64,000 nucleotides of DNA from Rodentibacter haemolyticus (GTDB taxonomy: Bacteria; Pseudomonadota; Gammaproteobacteria; Enterobacterales; Pasteurellaceae). The notes beneath the pieces were generated by a model, which was not told the DNA's origin, searched no databases, and saw only the letters and a program-made list of their open reading frames with translations. Positions within the stretch are counted from its first letter, which is position 1. Each line of letters begins with the position of its first letter. Shown here one piece after another: positions 12,990 to 22,204 of this stretch. The position numbers and the translations under genes were made by a program. The stretch lies in contig NZ_CP063056.1 of NCBI RefSeq assembly GCF_015356115.1, positions 186,001 through 250,000 on the forward strand, written 5' to 3'.

Positions 12990-13833
12990 TAAATTTCAGA
13001 AAATTACTGTTGCGATTATCTTCGGTTGGCTCATCTTCTTTGTGCTGATTCCAAATTTATTGGTTTTAGCCGTAAGTTTTTTAACCCGAGACGGTAGCAA
13101 CTTTTATTCATTCCCGATTACGATTGAAAACTACACCAACTTGTTTAATCCGCTTTATGCGCAAGTAGTGTGGAATTCTTTGTATATGTCGGGCATTGCC
13201 ACCATTATTTGCTTGTTGATCGGCTATCCGTTTGCCTTTATGGTAAGCAAAATAAACCCGAAATATCGACCGCTCTTATTGTTCCTTGTGGTTTTGCCTT
13301 TCTGGACAAACTCGCTGATTCGTATTTACGGGTTGAAAGTGTTTCTCGGCGTAAAAGGGGTCTTGAACACAATGCTGATGGATATGGGCATTTTGAGCGA
13401 ACCTATTCGTATTTTAAATACGGAAGTTGCCGTAATTATCGGTTTGGTTTACTTATTGTTACCATTTATGATTCTGCCCCTTTATTCCGCCATTGAAAAA
13501 TTGGACGGTCGCTTATTGGAAGCGGCAAAAGACTTAGGTGCAAATGCAGTTCAGCGTTTCTTCCGAGTTATTCTGCCGCTCACAATGCCGGGTATTGTTG
13601 CAGGCTGTCTATTGGTATTGTTGCCGGCAATGGGAATGTTCTATGTGGCAGACTTACTTGGCGGTGCAAAAGTATTACTTGTGGGTAATGTTATTAAGAG
13701 TGAGTTCTTAATTTCCCGTAACTGGCCGTTCGGTTCTGCAATCAGTATCGGCTTAACCATTTTAATGGCGTTGTTGATTTTCGTTTACTATCGTGCCAAT
13801 AAACTATTGAATAAGAAAGTGGAGTTAGAATAA
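12973..13833 (+). CDS. potB: PotB, polyamine ABC transporter permease
   Basis: Inner-membrane permease subunit of the spermidine/putrescine importer, 286 residues with about six membrane helices. The permease EAA-loop is visible as [26 protein letters not shown] near residues 180-205, which contacts PotA. The ATG at 12973 overlaps the potA stop by 17 bases, a sign of translational coupling. The upstream TTG at 12961 is not needed. The potC start overlaps this stop by one base (TAATG). Confidence 0.94.
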   Translation: MKIINNKFQKITVAIIFGWLIFFVLIPNLLVLAVSFLTRDGSNFYSFPITIENYTNLFNPLYAQVVWNSLYMSGIATIICLLIGYPFAFMVSKINPKYRPLLLFLVVLPFWTNSLIRIYGLKVFLGVKGVLNTMLMDMGILSEPIRILNTEVAVIIGLVYLLLPFMILPLYSAIEKLDGRLLEAAKDLGANAVQRFFRVILPLTMPGIVAGCLLVLLPAMGMFYVADLLGGAKVLLVGNVIKSEFLISRNWPFGSAISIGLTILMALLIFVYYRANKLLNKKVELE

Positions 13834-14603
13834 TGAGCCGTTTACTGCGTAATGTATTTATGTTTGTGGTATACGCTTATTTGTATATCCCAATTATTAT
13901 CTTAGTGACAAATTCCTTTAATGCCGACCGCTACGGATTAAACTGGAAAGGATTTAGTTGGAACTGGTATGAACGTTTATTTAACAATGACACCTTAATT
14001 CAAGCGGCAATCCACTCCGTAACTATCGCATTTTTTGCGGCAACATTAGCTACTATCGTGGGCGGATTAACGGCTATTGCGCTTTATCGTTATCGTTTCC
14101 GTGGTAAACAAGCCGTAAGCGGAATGCTATTTATCGTGATGATGTCGCCGGATATCGTTATGGCGGTTTCCTTACTTGCATTATTTATGGTGGTAGGAAT
14201 TTCGCTAGGTTTCTGGTCGCTATTATTGGCACATGTTACTTTCTGTTTGCCTTATGTGACGGTAACCATCTTCTCACGCTTAAACGGTTTTGATGCAAAA
14301 ATGTTAGAAGCGGCGAAAGATTTAGGTGCAAGCGAATTAACCATTTTGCGTAAAATTATCCTTCCGCTTGCTTTACCGGCAGTCATTTCAGGTTGGTTGC
14401 TAAGCTTTACCATTTCATTAGATGATGTTGTGGTTTCCTCTTTTGTAAGCGGTGTGAGTTACGAGATTTTACCATTGCGTATCTTCTCCTTAGTGAAAAC
14501 CGGTGTAACACCTGAAGTGAATGCCCTTGCAACGATTATGATCATACTTTCGTTAGCATTGGTGATTCTAAGCCAGTTAATCACACGTAAAAATAATCAC
14601 TAA
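13833..14603 (+). CDS. potC: PotC, polyamine ABC transporter permease
   Basis: Second inner-membrane permease of the PotABCD importer, 256 residues with six predicted helices. The EAA-loop reads [24 protein letters not shown] near residues 155-178. Its start overlaps the potB stop by one base, so the two subunits are probably made in equal amounts. A terminator at 14649 separates it from potD, which appears to have its own promoter. Confidence 0.94.
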   Translation: MSRLLRNVFMFVVYAYLYIPIIILVTNSFNADRYGLNWKGFSWNWYERLFNNDTLIQAAIHSVTIAFFAATLATIVGGLTAIALYRYRFRGKQAVSGMLFIVMMSPDIVMAVSLLALFMVVGISLGFWSLLLAHVTFCLPYVTVTIFSRLNGFDAKMLEAAKDLGASELTILRKIILPLALPAVISGWLLSFTISLDDVVVSSFVSGVSYEILPLRIFSLVKTGVTPEVNALATIMIILSLALVILSQLITRKNNH

Positions 14604-14618
14604 GAGAGAATAAAAGGT

Positions 14619-14647
14619 TTCACAAACCTTTGAATATCAAATAAAAT
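14619..14647 (+). promoter_or_regulatory. Candidate potD promoter
   Basis: TTCACA (14619-14624), 17 bp, TAAAAT (14642-14647) would start transcription near 14654, inside the potC terminator, and give potD its own transcript. It is a moderate match only. Confidence 0.4.
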
Positions 14648-14648
14648 A

Positions 14649-14678
14649 CGCCTTGACGCACAATCAAGGCGTTTTTTT
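14649..14678 (+). terminator. Terminator after potABC
   Basis: CGCCTTG and CAAGGCG pair around ACGCACAAT and are followed by seven Ts. It lies 46 bases after the potC stop. A further hairpin, AAAGGTTT-CAC-AAACCTTT at 14613-14631, stands between them. Confidence 0.85.
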
Positions 14679-14680
14679 AT

Positions 14681-14707
14681 GCCTGCCATTCGGCAGGTGG
14701 TTTTTTT
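14681..14707 (+). terminator. Attenuator-like hairpin in the potD leader
   Basis: CCTGCC-ATTC-GGCAGG, then TGG and seven Ts, ends about 15 bases before the potD ribosome site (CGGAGAAC). It is too close to potD to be a simple end-of-operon signal, and it resembles the potA leader hairpin. Confidence 0.55.
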
Positions 14708-14736
14708 ACGATACTCTTTACGGAGAACAAACAAAA

Positions 14737-15819
14737 ATGAAAAAATTCGCAGGTTTAATTACTGCCGGTTTAGTAGCTGCAACCTTAACAGCTTGTAACG
14801 ACAAAGAAAGCAAGTCAGCAACAACCAGTGCACCGGCTACTGCTAATGATACTGTGTATCTCTATACTTGGACAGAATATGTGCCGGACGGTCTTTTAGA
14901 TGAATTCACAAAAGAAACCGGTATCAAAGTCATCGTTTCAAGCCTTGAATCGAATGAAACTATGTATGCAAAACTCAAAACCCAAGGCGAAGCCGGCGGT
15001 TATGATGTGATAGCACCGTCTAACTACTTTGTGTCTAAAATGGCACGTGAAGGTATGTTAAAAGAACTTGATCACAACAAATTACCTGTAATTAAAGAAT
15101 TAGATCCTGATTGGCTTGATAAACCTTATGATAAAGGTAACAAATATTCATTACCGCAACTATTAGGTGCACCGGGTATTGCATTCAATACCGATACTTA
15201 TAAAGGTTCGGAATTTACCTCTTGGGGTGATTTATGGAAACCTGAATTTGCGAATAAAGTGCAATTATTAGATGATGCCCGTGAAGTATTCAACATCGCA
15301 TTATTAAAAATCGGTCAAGATCCAAACACGCAAGATCCTGCGATCATCAAACAAGCCTATGAAGAATTATTGAAATTACGTCCAAACGTACTTTCTTTTA
15401 ATTCTGACAATCCTGCAAACTCTTTCATTTCAGGTGAAGTTGAATTAGGTCAATTGTGGAACGGTTCCGTGCGTATTGCGAAAAAAGAACAAGCACCGCT
15501 GAATATGGTATTCCCGAAAGAAGGTCCTGTGCTTTGGGTTGATACGCTCGCAATTCCTGCGACTTCTAAAAATCCTGATGGTGCGCACAAACTTATCAAC
15601 TATATGTTAGGTGCAAAAGCAGCTGAGAAATTAACCTTAGCGATTGGCTACCCGACAGCAAACGTTGAAGCCAAAAAAGTATTGCCGAAAGAAATTACCG
15701 AAGATCCTTCAATCTACCCGACTGCCGAAGTGTTAAAAAACAGCTACTGGCAAGATGACGTAGGTGATGCGATTCAATACTACGAACAATACTACCAAGA
15801 GTTAAAAGCGGCTAAATAA
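14737..15819 (+). CDS. potD: PotD, polyamine-binding protein (lipoprotein form)
   Basis: Substrate-binding protein that delivers spermidine/putrescine to PotBC. The 360-residue product starts MKKFAGLITAGLVAATLTAC, with the lipobox LTAC at residues 19-22, so it is probably anchored as a lipoprotein rather than free in the periplasm as in E. coli. VYLYTWTEYVPDGLLDEFTKETG and the ligand-pocket aromatics (NSYWQDDVGDAIQYYEQYY at the end) are PotD features. I chose the ATG at 14737 because of GGAG at 14722 and the signal peptide. A terminator and leader hairpin separate it from potC. Confidence 0.94.
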   Translation: MKKFAGLITAGLVAATLTACNDKESKSATTSAPATANDTVYLYTWTEYVPDGLLDEFTKETGIKVIVSSLESNETMYAKLKTQGEAGGYDVIAPSNYFVSKMAREGMLKELDHNKLPVIKELDPDWLDKPYDKGNKYSLPQLLGAPGIAFNTDTYKGSEFTSWGDLWKPEFANKVQLLDDAREVFNIALLKIGQDPNTQDPAIIKQAYEELLKLRPNVLSFNSDNPANSFISGEVELGQLWNGSVRIAKKEQAPLNMVFPKEGPVLWVDTLAIPATSKNPDGAHKLINYMLGAKAAEKLTLAIGYPTANVEAKKVLPKEITEDPSIYPTAEVLKNSYWQDDVGDAIQYYEQYYQELKAAK

Positions 15820-15832
15820 TCCTATTAAATAC

Positions 15833-15905
15833 GTAGGGTGGGCAAATTTTTGCCCACCGATTCAAAAAGGAATTTCAATGGTGGGCAACAAGTTGCCCAC
15901 CCTAC
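15833..15905. repeat. 73-bp palindromic intergenic repeat, copy 1
   Basis: The element has perfect 13-bp terminal inverted repeats, GTAGGGTGGGCAA and TTGCCCACCCTAC. Each end folds again into its own GGTGGGCAA-type hairpin. A close copy in the opposite orientation lies at 62972-63044. It is non-coding and sits between the convergent potD and tldD, like a REP or MITE family. Confidence 0.8.
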
Positions 15906-15951
15906 TTTTCTAATCATACCCTACAATAGCTAATTTAATATCATAAACAAT

Positions 15952-15989
15952 AAGAGCGGTCAAAATCTCTCAAATTTTTGACCGCTCTT
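15952..15989. terminator. Bidirectional terminator between potD and tldD
   Basis: AAGAGCGGTCAAAA and TTTTTGACCGCTCTT pair around a short loop and end in T runs on both strands. The word is AAGAGCGGT, one base off the usual uptake core. It serves the convergent potD and tldD. Confidence 0.7.
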
Positions 15990-16044
15990 TCTTTATCAAT
16001 TTATTTCACCATATTGTCGTTATAAGCAAAGGCTTATTGAAAGA

Positions 16045-17493
16045 TTAATTTGTCCCGCCCACCGTAATTTCATCAATTTTCAGTGCGGGTTGTCCCACGC
16101 CAACCGGTACGCTTTGTCCGTCTTTACCGCAAACGCCGATGCCTAAATCCAATTCGCTTTTATCCGCAACCATCGAAATCTTCTGCATCACTTCAATTCC
16201 ACTACCAATCAATGTTGCGCCTTTTACCGGTTTGGTGATTTTCCCTTTTTCAATAAGATAAGCCTCTGAAGTTGAGAACACAAATTTACCGGAAGTAATA
16301 TCCACTTGTCCGCCACCGAAGTGCGGGGCATAAATACCACGATCCACCGAGGCAATCAAATCATCAAAGCGGCTCTGCCCTGCCAGCATATATGTATTTG
16401 TCATACGTGGCATTGGTAAATGGGCATAAGATTCACGTCTGCCGTTACCTGTCGGTTTCACTCCCATAAGGCGGGCGTTCATCTTATCTTGCATATACCC
16501 CTGCAAAATACCCTCCTTAATTAATACATTGTATTGGCTGGGCACGCCCTCATCATCAATGGTGAGAGAACCTCGGCGATGAGCAATAGTGCCGTCATCA
16601 ACAATAGTACAAAGTGGTGAAGTAACCAATTCCCCGATTTTACCGGTAAAAAGCGAACTCTCTTTACGATTAAAATCCCCTTCTAGCCCGTGTCCAACGG
16701 CCTCATGCAATAATACTCCCGGCCAACCGGCCCCCAGTACAACGGGCATTAATCCCGCCGGTGCGGCAACGGCATTTAAATTAACTAATGCTTGTCGAAC
16801 AGCTTCTTTGGCGAAATTCACCGCTCGAATATCACCGTCAATAACCTCAAAAAACCAATCCAAACCAAAACGACCGCCGGAACCACAACTACCACGCTCA
16901 CGCTTGCCGTCTTCTTCCACCAATACTGAAATGGATAAACGCACAAGCGGACGAATATCCGCGGCTAAAGTTCCGTCCGTAGCCATAACCAGCACTTCTT
17001 CGTAAACCGAACTTAACCCCGCAGAAACCCGTGTAACCCGTTTATCCTCTGCACGAGCAGTGCGATCAACCAGATGCAACAATTCTATTTTTTTCTCTTT
17101 AGAGAGGCTTTCCAAAGGGTTAATTGCCGCATAGCGGCGAATCGGATTTATCTTATTCAATGCTTTCGGCACAATGATATTGCCTTGTTGAGGCTGAGCA
17201 ATTCCCTTTGCCGCATTGGCACATTGTTGCAGCGAAATAAGATTAATTTGATCCGAATAGGCAAAACCGGTTTTCTCACCGGACACCGCACGTACGCCTA
17301 CCCCACGATCAATATGAAATCCTCCCTCTTTAATAATGCCGTCTTCCAATACCCAATTTTCGTCCTGGCTAAGTTGAAAATATAAATCCGCATAATCAAT
17401 ATTGCGGTGCGACATTAAATCAAAAATATTGAGTAATTCTTTAGTAGATAAATTACTTGGGGTAAGTAAAGTATTTGAAACTTGATTTAACAT
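16045..17493 (-). CDS. tldD: TldD, metalloprotease of the TldD/E pair
   Basis: Catalytic subunit of the TldD-TldE zinc protease, which in E. coli matures microcins and degrades unfolded peptides such as CcdA. The 482-residue length is right. The metal motif [11 protein letters not shown] lies near residue 262. The start [10 protein letters not shown] has GGAGAACAA just upstream. The partner tldE (pmbA) is not in the window. rsmI lies 171 bases upstream on the same strand, with an uptake-like word in the gap. Confidence 0.95.
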   Translation of the reverse strand: MLNQVSNTLLTPSNLSTKELLNIFDLMSHRNIDYADLYFQLSQDENWVLEDGIIKEGGFHIDRGVGVRAVSGEKTGFAYSDQINLISLQQCANAAKGIAQPQQGNIIVPKALNKINPIRRYAAINPLESLSKEKKIELLHLVDRTARAEDKRVTRVSAGLSSVYEEVLVMATDGTLAADIRPLVRLSISVLVEEDGKRERGSCGSGGRFGLDWFFEVIDGDIRAVNFAKEAVRQALVNLNAVAAPAGLMPVVLGAGWPGVLLHEAVGHGLEGDFNRKESSLFTGKIGELVTSPLCTIVDDGTIAHRRGSLTIDDEGVPSQYNVLIKEGILQGYMQDKMNARLMGVKPTGNGRRESYAHLPMPRMTNTYMLAGQSRFDDLIASVDRGIYAPHFGGGQVDITSGKFVFSTSEAYLIEKGKITKPVKGATLIGSGIEVMQKISMVADKSELDLGIGVCGKDGQSVPVGVGQPALKIDEITVGGTN

Positions 17494-17664
17494 TTGTTCT
17501 CCGAAATGTATAAAATTCTATGTATGTCGTTCTCCAACCCTTTCCGCTTATAGATTAATCATAAAAACGGAGGAAAAGAGCGGTCAAATTTTTCGATATT
17601 TTATCGCAAGTGTATAAAACTTAAATAATCCTGCTTTCATGCGAGCCGAACAAAATAAAAGATA

Positions 17665-18513
17665 TTATTTAAAATTATCCAATCCGAACTGATATAACGC
17701 ATTTTTTTTATAGCCGTACAATTCCGCAACAATTGCCGCCGCTTTTTTGAGCGGTAATTCTTGGGCAATTAAACTGAGCGCTTTAACGGCCTGCGGTGAA
17801 AATGCCTCCTCTTGATGAGATTTTGTTTTTCCTTCCACAACCAACACCATTTCACCTTTCGTGCGATTTGGATCTTCAACGAGCCATTTTCGTAAATTTT
17901 TAATCGTGTCGCCGCTTATCGTTTCCCAGGTTTTCGTGATTTCACGTGCCAACACCACGTATCGATCTTCACCCAGCACTTCTTGCATATCCGTAAGGGT
18001 CTCCAAAATGCGATGGGTTGATTCATAAAAAATCAAAGTGCGGTCTTCTTCCGCTACGTTTTCCAATTTATCTTTACGCGCCTTTGTTTTCGCCGGTAGA
18101 AATCCTTCAAAACAAAAGCGATCCGAAGCGATTCCCGAAGCGCAAAGTGCGGTAATAGCAGCACAAGCGCCCGGTAAAGGCACGACACGAACACCTGCCT
18201 CACGACATTGACGAACCAAATGAAAACCGGGATCACTGATTAAAGGGGTACCCGCATCAGAAATCAAGGCGATGTTTGTACCCTGTTTAAGTTTTTCTAC
18301 CAAAATATGGGCTTTTTCTTGTTCATTATGGTCATGTAAAGCAAAAAACGGCTTTTTGATCCCATAGTGACTTAGCAACAAGCCACTGTGCCGCGTGTCT
18401 TCCGCAGCGATTAAATCCACTTGCGAAAAGGTATCCAAAGCCCGTTGGGTAATATCTTGCAAATTGCCGATGGGGGTCGCTACGATGTATAAAATTCCGA
18501 TTAGATCATTCAT
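17665..18513 (-). CDS. rsmI: RsmI, 16S rRNA C1402 2'-O-methyltransferase
   Basis: SAM-dependent methyltransferase acting on ribose of 16S rRNA C1402, in the tetrapyrrole-methylase fold. [17 protein letters not shown] at the N-terminus, [23 protein letters not shown] and the LPGACAA loop are the family hallmarks. The 282 residues fit the family. It is divergent from lpoA across 77 bases, the same arrangement as E. coli rsmI and lpoA. Two uptake words occur inside the gene (18031, 18143). Confidence 0.96.
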   Translation of the reverse strand: MNDLIGILYIVATPIGNLQDITQRALDTFSQVDLIAAEDTRHSGLLLSHYGIKKPFFALHDHNEQEKAHILVEKLKQGTNIALISDAGTPLISDPGFHLVRQCREAGVRVVPLPGACAAITALCASGIASDRFCFEGFLPAKTKARKDKLENVAEEDRTLIFYESTHRILETLTDMQEVLGEDRYVVLAREITKTWETISGDTIKNLRKWLVEDPNRTKGEMVLVVEGKTKSHQEEAFSPQAVKALSLIAQELPLKKAAAIVAELYGYKKNALYQFGLDNFK

Positions 18514-18590
18514 TTTTGTTTGCTTTTAAGATTCGAGATAAGTAAGATCGCCCTCATTATTGACTCATTCATAACGGAGCAAAAGCGAAT

Positions 18591-20312
18591 ATGTCTATTC
18601 TATTACAAGGCAGTCGTTTTAAAAAACGTTTAATGCCGATTTTATTATCTGTGGCGTTAGCCGGTTGTTCAAATTTATTCGGTAGCAGTTTCACGGAAAC
18701 CCTACAACGTGATGCCAATGCCAGTTCTGAATTTTATATGAACAAATTAGAACAAACCCAAAATACAGAAGATAGAGAAACCTATAAATTACTCGCCGCA
18801 CGGGCATTCATCGCAGAAAATAAAATGGCACAATCCGAAGCGATTTTATCGGAGCTCGGGGAATTAAACGATGCACAAAAACTTGACCGCTCTTTAATTG
18901 AAGCCCGACTGTCTGCCGCCAAAGGGGCAAATGAAATTGCCGAAAGTCAATTACGCTTAATTGATTTAAATAAGCTCAGCCCATCACAAAAAGCACGCTA
19001 TTACGAAACGCAAGCAACCGTAGCTGAAAATCGCAAAGATGTGATTGAAGCGGTAAAAGCCCGTATCAAAATGGATAAAAACCTTACCGATGTGCAACGT
19101 CGTCAAGAAAACGTAGATAAAAGTTGGGCATTATTACGTTCGGCAAATACAGGTGTCATCAATAATACTTCGGATGAAGGTGATGCGGCATTAGGCGGTT
19201 GGCTCACGTTAATCAAAGCATATAATGATAATATTCGCCAGCCTGTACAACTAAGCCAAGCATTACAAAATTGGAAAGCCGCCTATCCGAATCACGCAGC
19301 GGCAACACTTTTTCCAAAAGAATTGCAAAGTTTATTAAATTTCCAACAAACCAATTTAGCTCAAATCGGTTTGGTATTACCGGTTAGCGGTGACGGTCAA
19401 ATTTTAGGTAGTACGATTCTCTCCGGTTTTAATGATGCCAAAGGCAACTCCGCGATTCCGGTGCAGATTTTTGACTCTTCCACGCATTCTATTGATGAGA
19501 TTATTACACAAGCGAAACAATCGGGGATCAAAGCCCTAGTGGGGCCGCTACTTAAGCAAAATGTGGATGCGATCATCGCCAATCCTGCTTCCGTACAAGG
19601 CATTGATGTATTAGCGCTAAATGCTACGCCAAATGCACGCGCAATTAGTCAAATGTGTTACTACGGCTTATCACCGGAAGATGAAGCGGAATCCGCAGCA
19701 AACAAAATGTGGGATGACGGCATACGTAATCCTGTCGTGGCAATGCCGCAAAGCGAATTAGGTCAGCGAGTCGGTAATGCGTTTAATGTTCGTTGGCAGC
19801 AATTAGCTTCAAGAGACGCGAACATCCGTTATTATAATTTGCCGGCGGATGTGCCTTACTTCTTCCAAGAAAACGGGGCAAATTCAACCGCACTTTATGT
19901 GGTCGCCAATCCTGATGAGTTAGCCGAAATAAAAGGTTATCTTGCTAACAGTACGCTAAATGTGAAAATCTATGCCAGCTCACGTTCTAATGCGGCGAGC
20001 AATTCAGCCGAATATATCGCACAGATGAACGGCGTACAATTTAGTGATATTCCCTTCTTTAAAGAATCCACCTCCGAACAATATCAAAAAGTAGCGGGGT
20101 CAACCGGTGGTGAATATCAATTAATGCGTTTATATGCAATGGGGGCGGATGCGTGGTTATTAATCAATCACTTTAATGAATTACGCCAAGTTCCGGGCTA
20201 TCAATTAAGCGGTTTAACCGGCGTGTTAAGCGCAGGGCCGAACTGTAATGTGGAACGCGATATGACCTGGTTCCAATATCAAGACGGCAACATCGTCCCT
20301 ATCAGCAATTAA
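18591..20312 (+). CDS. lpoA: LpoA, outer-membrane lipoprotein activator of PBP1A
   Basis: Outer-membrane lipoprotein that reaches through the periplasm to stimulate PBP1A peptidoglycan synthesis. The 573 residues include a signal peptide with lipobox LAGC (cysteine at about residue 26), an N-terminal TPR-like helical region (about 35-250), and a C-terminal domain with a periplasmic-binding-protein fold (about 258-573, starting [15 protein letters not shown]). Length is close to the H. influenzae protein. It heads a tight cluster lpoA-yraN-diaA-dolP, the same as E. coli yraM-yraN-diaA-yraP. Confidence 0.95.
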   Translation: MSILLQGSRFKKRLMPILLSVALAGCSNLFGSSFTETLQRDANASSEFYMNKLEQTQNTEDRETYKLLAARAFIAENKMAQSEAILSELGELNDAQKLDRSLIEARLSAAKGANEIAESQLRLIDLNKLSPSQKARYYETQATVAENRKDVIEAVKARIKMDKNLTDVQRRQENVDKSWALLRSANTGVINNTSDEGDAALGGWLTLIKAYNDNIRQPVQLSQALQNWKAAYPNHAAATLFPKELQSLLNFQQTNLAQIGLVLPVSGDGQILGSTILSGFNDAKGNSAIPVQIFDSSTHSIDEIITQAKQSGIKALVGPLLKQNVDAIIANPASVQGIDVLALNATPNARAISQMCYYGLSPEDEAESAANKMWDDGIRNPVVAMPQSELGQRVGNAFNVRWQQLASRDANIRYYNLPADVPYFFQENGANSTALYVVANPDELAEIKGYLANSTLNVKIYASSRSNAASNSAEYIAQMNGVQFSDIPFFKESTSEQYQKVAGSTGGEYQLMRLYAMGADAWLLINHFNELRQVPGYQLSGLTGVLSAGPNCNVERDMTWFQYQDGNIVPISN

Positions 20313-20313
20313 T

Positions 20314-20673
20314 ATGTTTTCTTTAAAACGTCAACAAGGTGCGGGCTTTGAGCAGCAAGCCCGCCTTTTTTTGGAATCAAAAGGCTTGCGTTTTATTGCG
20401 GCAAATCAAAATTTCAAATGCGGTGAACTTGATCTTATTATGCAAGACAAGCAGACCATTGTATTTGTGGAAGTTCGCCAACGTTCTCATTCAAGTTTCG
20501 GCTCTGCGGTGGATAGCGTAGATTGGCGAAAGCAGCAAAAATGGCTTGATGCCGCCAATCTTTGGCTTGCCGAGCGTGATCTGAGTTTAGAAGATGCCGA
20601 TTGTCGTTTTGATCTCATAGCTTTCGGCAAAAATGCACAAGATATTCAATGGATTCCTAATTTTCTTGATTAA
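20314..20673 (+). CDS. yraN: YraN family protein (UPF0102), nuclease-like fold
   Basis: Small conserved protein of unknown cellular role with a restriction-endonuclease-like fold. The 119 residues carry [21 protein letters not shown] at the start, then the CGELDLI and VFVEVRQRS motifs that form a PD-(D/E)XK-like core. It begins one base after the lpoA stop, so it is co-translated. The symbol follows the E. coli name. Confidence 0.92.
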   Translation: MFSLKRQQGAGFEQQARLFLESKGLRFIAANQNFKCGELDLIMQDKQTIVFVEVRQRSHSSFGSAVDSVDWRKQQKWLDAANLWLAERDLSLEDADCRFDLIAFGKNAQDIQWIPNFLD

Positions 20674-20687
20674 TTTTACTTTCAACT

Positions 20688-21272
20688 ATGTTACAAAACG
20701 TTAAAGATATTTACAGCGAAAGCATTCAAATTCAAATTTCCGCATCCAGTTTACTCACAGAAAATATCGCCAATGCCAGCCAAAAAGTCATTCAATGCTT
20801 ACTCGGCGGCAATAAAGTGATTGCTTGCGGCATTAAACGTTCTTATGCAAACGCACAATTCTTAGTATCCAATTTACTTAATCGCTATGATATTGAACGC
20901 CCGAGTTTCCCTTCCGTGCTATTAAGTCTCGAAAGTGCGGTCGGTTCTTCATTAGTTTTTGATCATTTAGCGGAAAATCTCTATCTGCATCAATTTAATG
21001 CCATTGCAAAACCGGGCGATTTACTCCTTGCCTTTGCACCGCTCGGCTCAGAAAAAGCCGTACTAAACACGATTGCCAATGCGGTAAGTAAAGAAATCGG
21101 CGTTATTGTCTTAACCGGCTCAAATAATGATGCGATTCAGGGATTATTGGCTGAAAATGATCTCGAAATTTCCATTCCAACCAATAAAGAAAGTCGTATT
21201 TTAGAAAATCATTTGTTTGTCATTAATGCGATTTGCGAACTCATTGATCAGGCTTTATTTCCAAGGGCTTGA
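20688..21272 (+). CDS. diaA: DiaA, DnaA initiator-associating protein
   Basis: SIS-domain protein that in E. coli binds DnaA and promotes timely initiation at oriC. The 194 residues match the family length. The SIS core is recognisable as GGNKVIACGIKRSYANAQ (E. coli has CGNGTSAANAQ) and LLAFAPLGSEKAVLNTIANA. The catalytic-looking GNG is replaced by GIK, so it may differ from GmhA-like isomerases. It is 14 bases downstream of yraN and contains an uptake word near 20934. Confidence 0.9.
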   Translation: MLQNVKDIYSESIQIQISASSLLTENIANASQKVIQCLLGGNKVIACGIKRSYANAQFLVSNLLNRYDIERPSFPSVLLSLESAVGSSLVFDHLAENLYLHQFNAIAKPGDLLLAFAPLGSEKAVLNTIANAVSKEIGVIVLTGSNNDAIQGLLAENDLEISIPTNKESRILENHLFVINAICELIDQALFPRA

Positions 21273-21351
21273 CAGAATGCCTATTCATCGCCAAACTATT
21301 TTGCAAATTCTTTGACTAAGTGACTAATTCGTTGACATAAAGGAGATGACT

Positions 21352-21933
21352 ATGCAATTAACCTCATTCAAAAAACTGGCATTTATATTAGGCACCACGG
21401 TTATGTTACAAGGCTGTGTTGCCGCAGTACTTGGCGGAGCGGCGGCAGGCACTAAAGTGGCAACGGACCCTCGCACAATGGGTACTCAACTGGACGATGA
21501 AACCCTTGAGATAAAAGTAGAAAATGCGGTTGATAAAGATGAACAAATTGATTCTGAAGGGCGAGTAAATGCCGTTTCTTACAGCGGACGCGTATTATTA
21601 ATCGGTCAAGTACCAAATGAAAGCGCAAAACAAACCGCAACCGAGTTGGCAAAAGGTGTGGAAGGCGTTACTGATGTTTACAATGAATTACGCACAGGCG
21701 CCAAAATCACCATCGGTCAAATCACTAAAGACAGTTGGATCACTACACAAGTGAAATCAAAAATGCTTATTGATGATCGTGTAAAAACCACCGATGTGAA
21801 AGTTATCACTGAAAACGGCGAAGTATTTCTGTTAGGCAACGTGACCCAATCACAAGCTGATGCGGCGGCAGATATCGCGAGCAGAATTAGCGGCGTACAA
21901 AAAGTGGTAAAAGTATTCAAATATTTGAATTAA
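21352..21933 (+). CDS. dolP: DolP (YraP), BON-domain outer-membrane lipoprotein
   Basis: Outer-membrane lipoprotein that supports envelope integrity and BAM activity. The signal peptide ends in the lipobox LQGC (cysteine near residue 21). Two BON domains follow, at about residues 45-110 and 120-190, each with the central glycine (SGRVLLIGQV, NGEVFLLGNV). I start at the ATG at 21352, because AAGGAG ends at 21345 and gives it a normal 6-base spacing; the ATG at 21346 touches the ribosome site. An uptake-dyad terminator follows. Confidence 0.94.
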   Translation: MQLTSFKKLAFILGTTVMLQGCVAAVLGGAAAGTKVATDPRTMGTQLDDETLEIKVENAVDKDEQIDSEGRVNAVSYSGRVLLIGQVPNESAKQTATELAKGVEGVTDVYNELRTGAKITIGQITKDSWITTQVKSKMLIDDRVKTTDVKVITENGEVFLLGNVTQSQADAAADIASRISGVQKVVKVFKYLN

Positions 21934-21962
21934 TTTTTCTAAAACTAACGATTTTACCTATC

Positions 21963-22005
21963 AAGGTGCGGTTGAAAATCTCCTGTATTTTCGACCGCAC
22001 TTTTT
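21963..22005 (+). terminator. Terminator after dolP
   Basis: AGGTGCGGTTGAAAAT pairs with ATTTTCGACCGCAC and is followed by five Ts. The right arm is a true uptake word. The left arm differs by one base (AAGGTGCGGT). Confidence 0.82.
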
Positions 22006-22124
22006 GTATTTTTTCAAGCAAAAATTCATAAATTTACAATTTTCTAAAAAGTATTTGTTTTTAAATAACTTACCTTTTGTCAATAATTCAAGGAAAAAAT
22101 TTATCACTTGATTCGACTAATAAA

Positions 22125-22171
22125 ACACATTATCTTGTGTGCCATTCTTTTCCAAACACAATATCTTGTGT
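22125..22171 (+). promoter_or_regulatory. Pair of NrdR boxes upstream of nrdA
   Basis: ACACATTATCTTGTGT (22125-22140) and ACACAATATCTTGTGT (22156-22171) fit the NrdR operator consensus. Their starts are 31 bp apart, about three helical turns, the typical spacing for cooperative NrdR binding. They end 33 bases before the nrdA ATG, so they probably cover the promoter. NrdR represses ribonucleotide reductase genes when dATP is high. Confidence 0.88.
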
Positions 22172-22204
22172 TTAAACTTTATCCTAACAACAAGGCTACG
22201 GACT

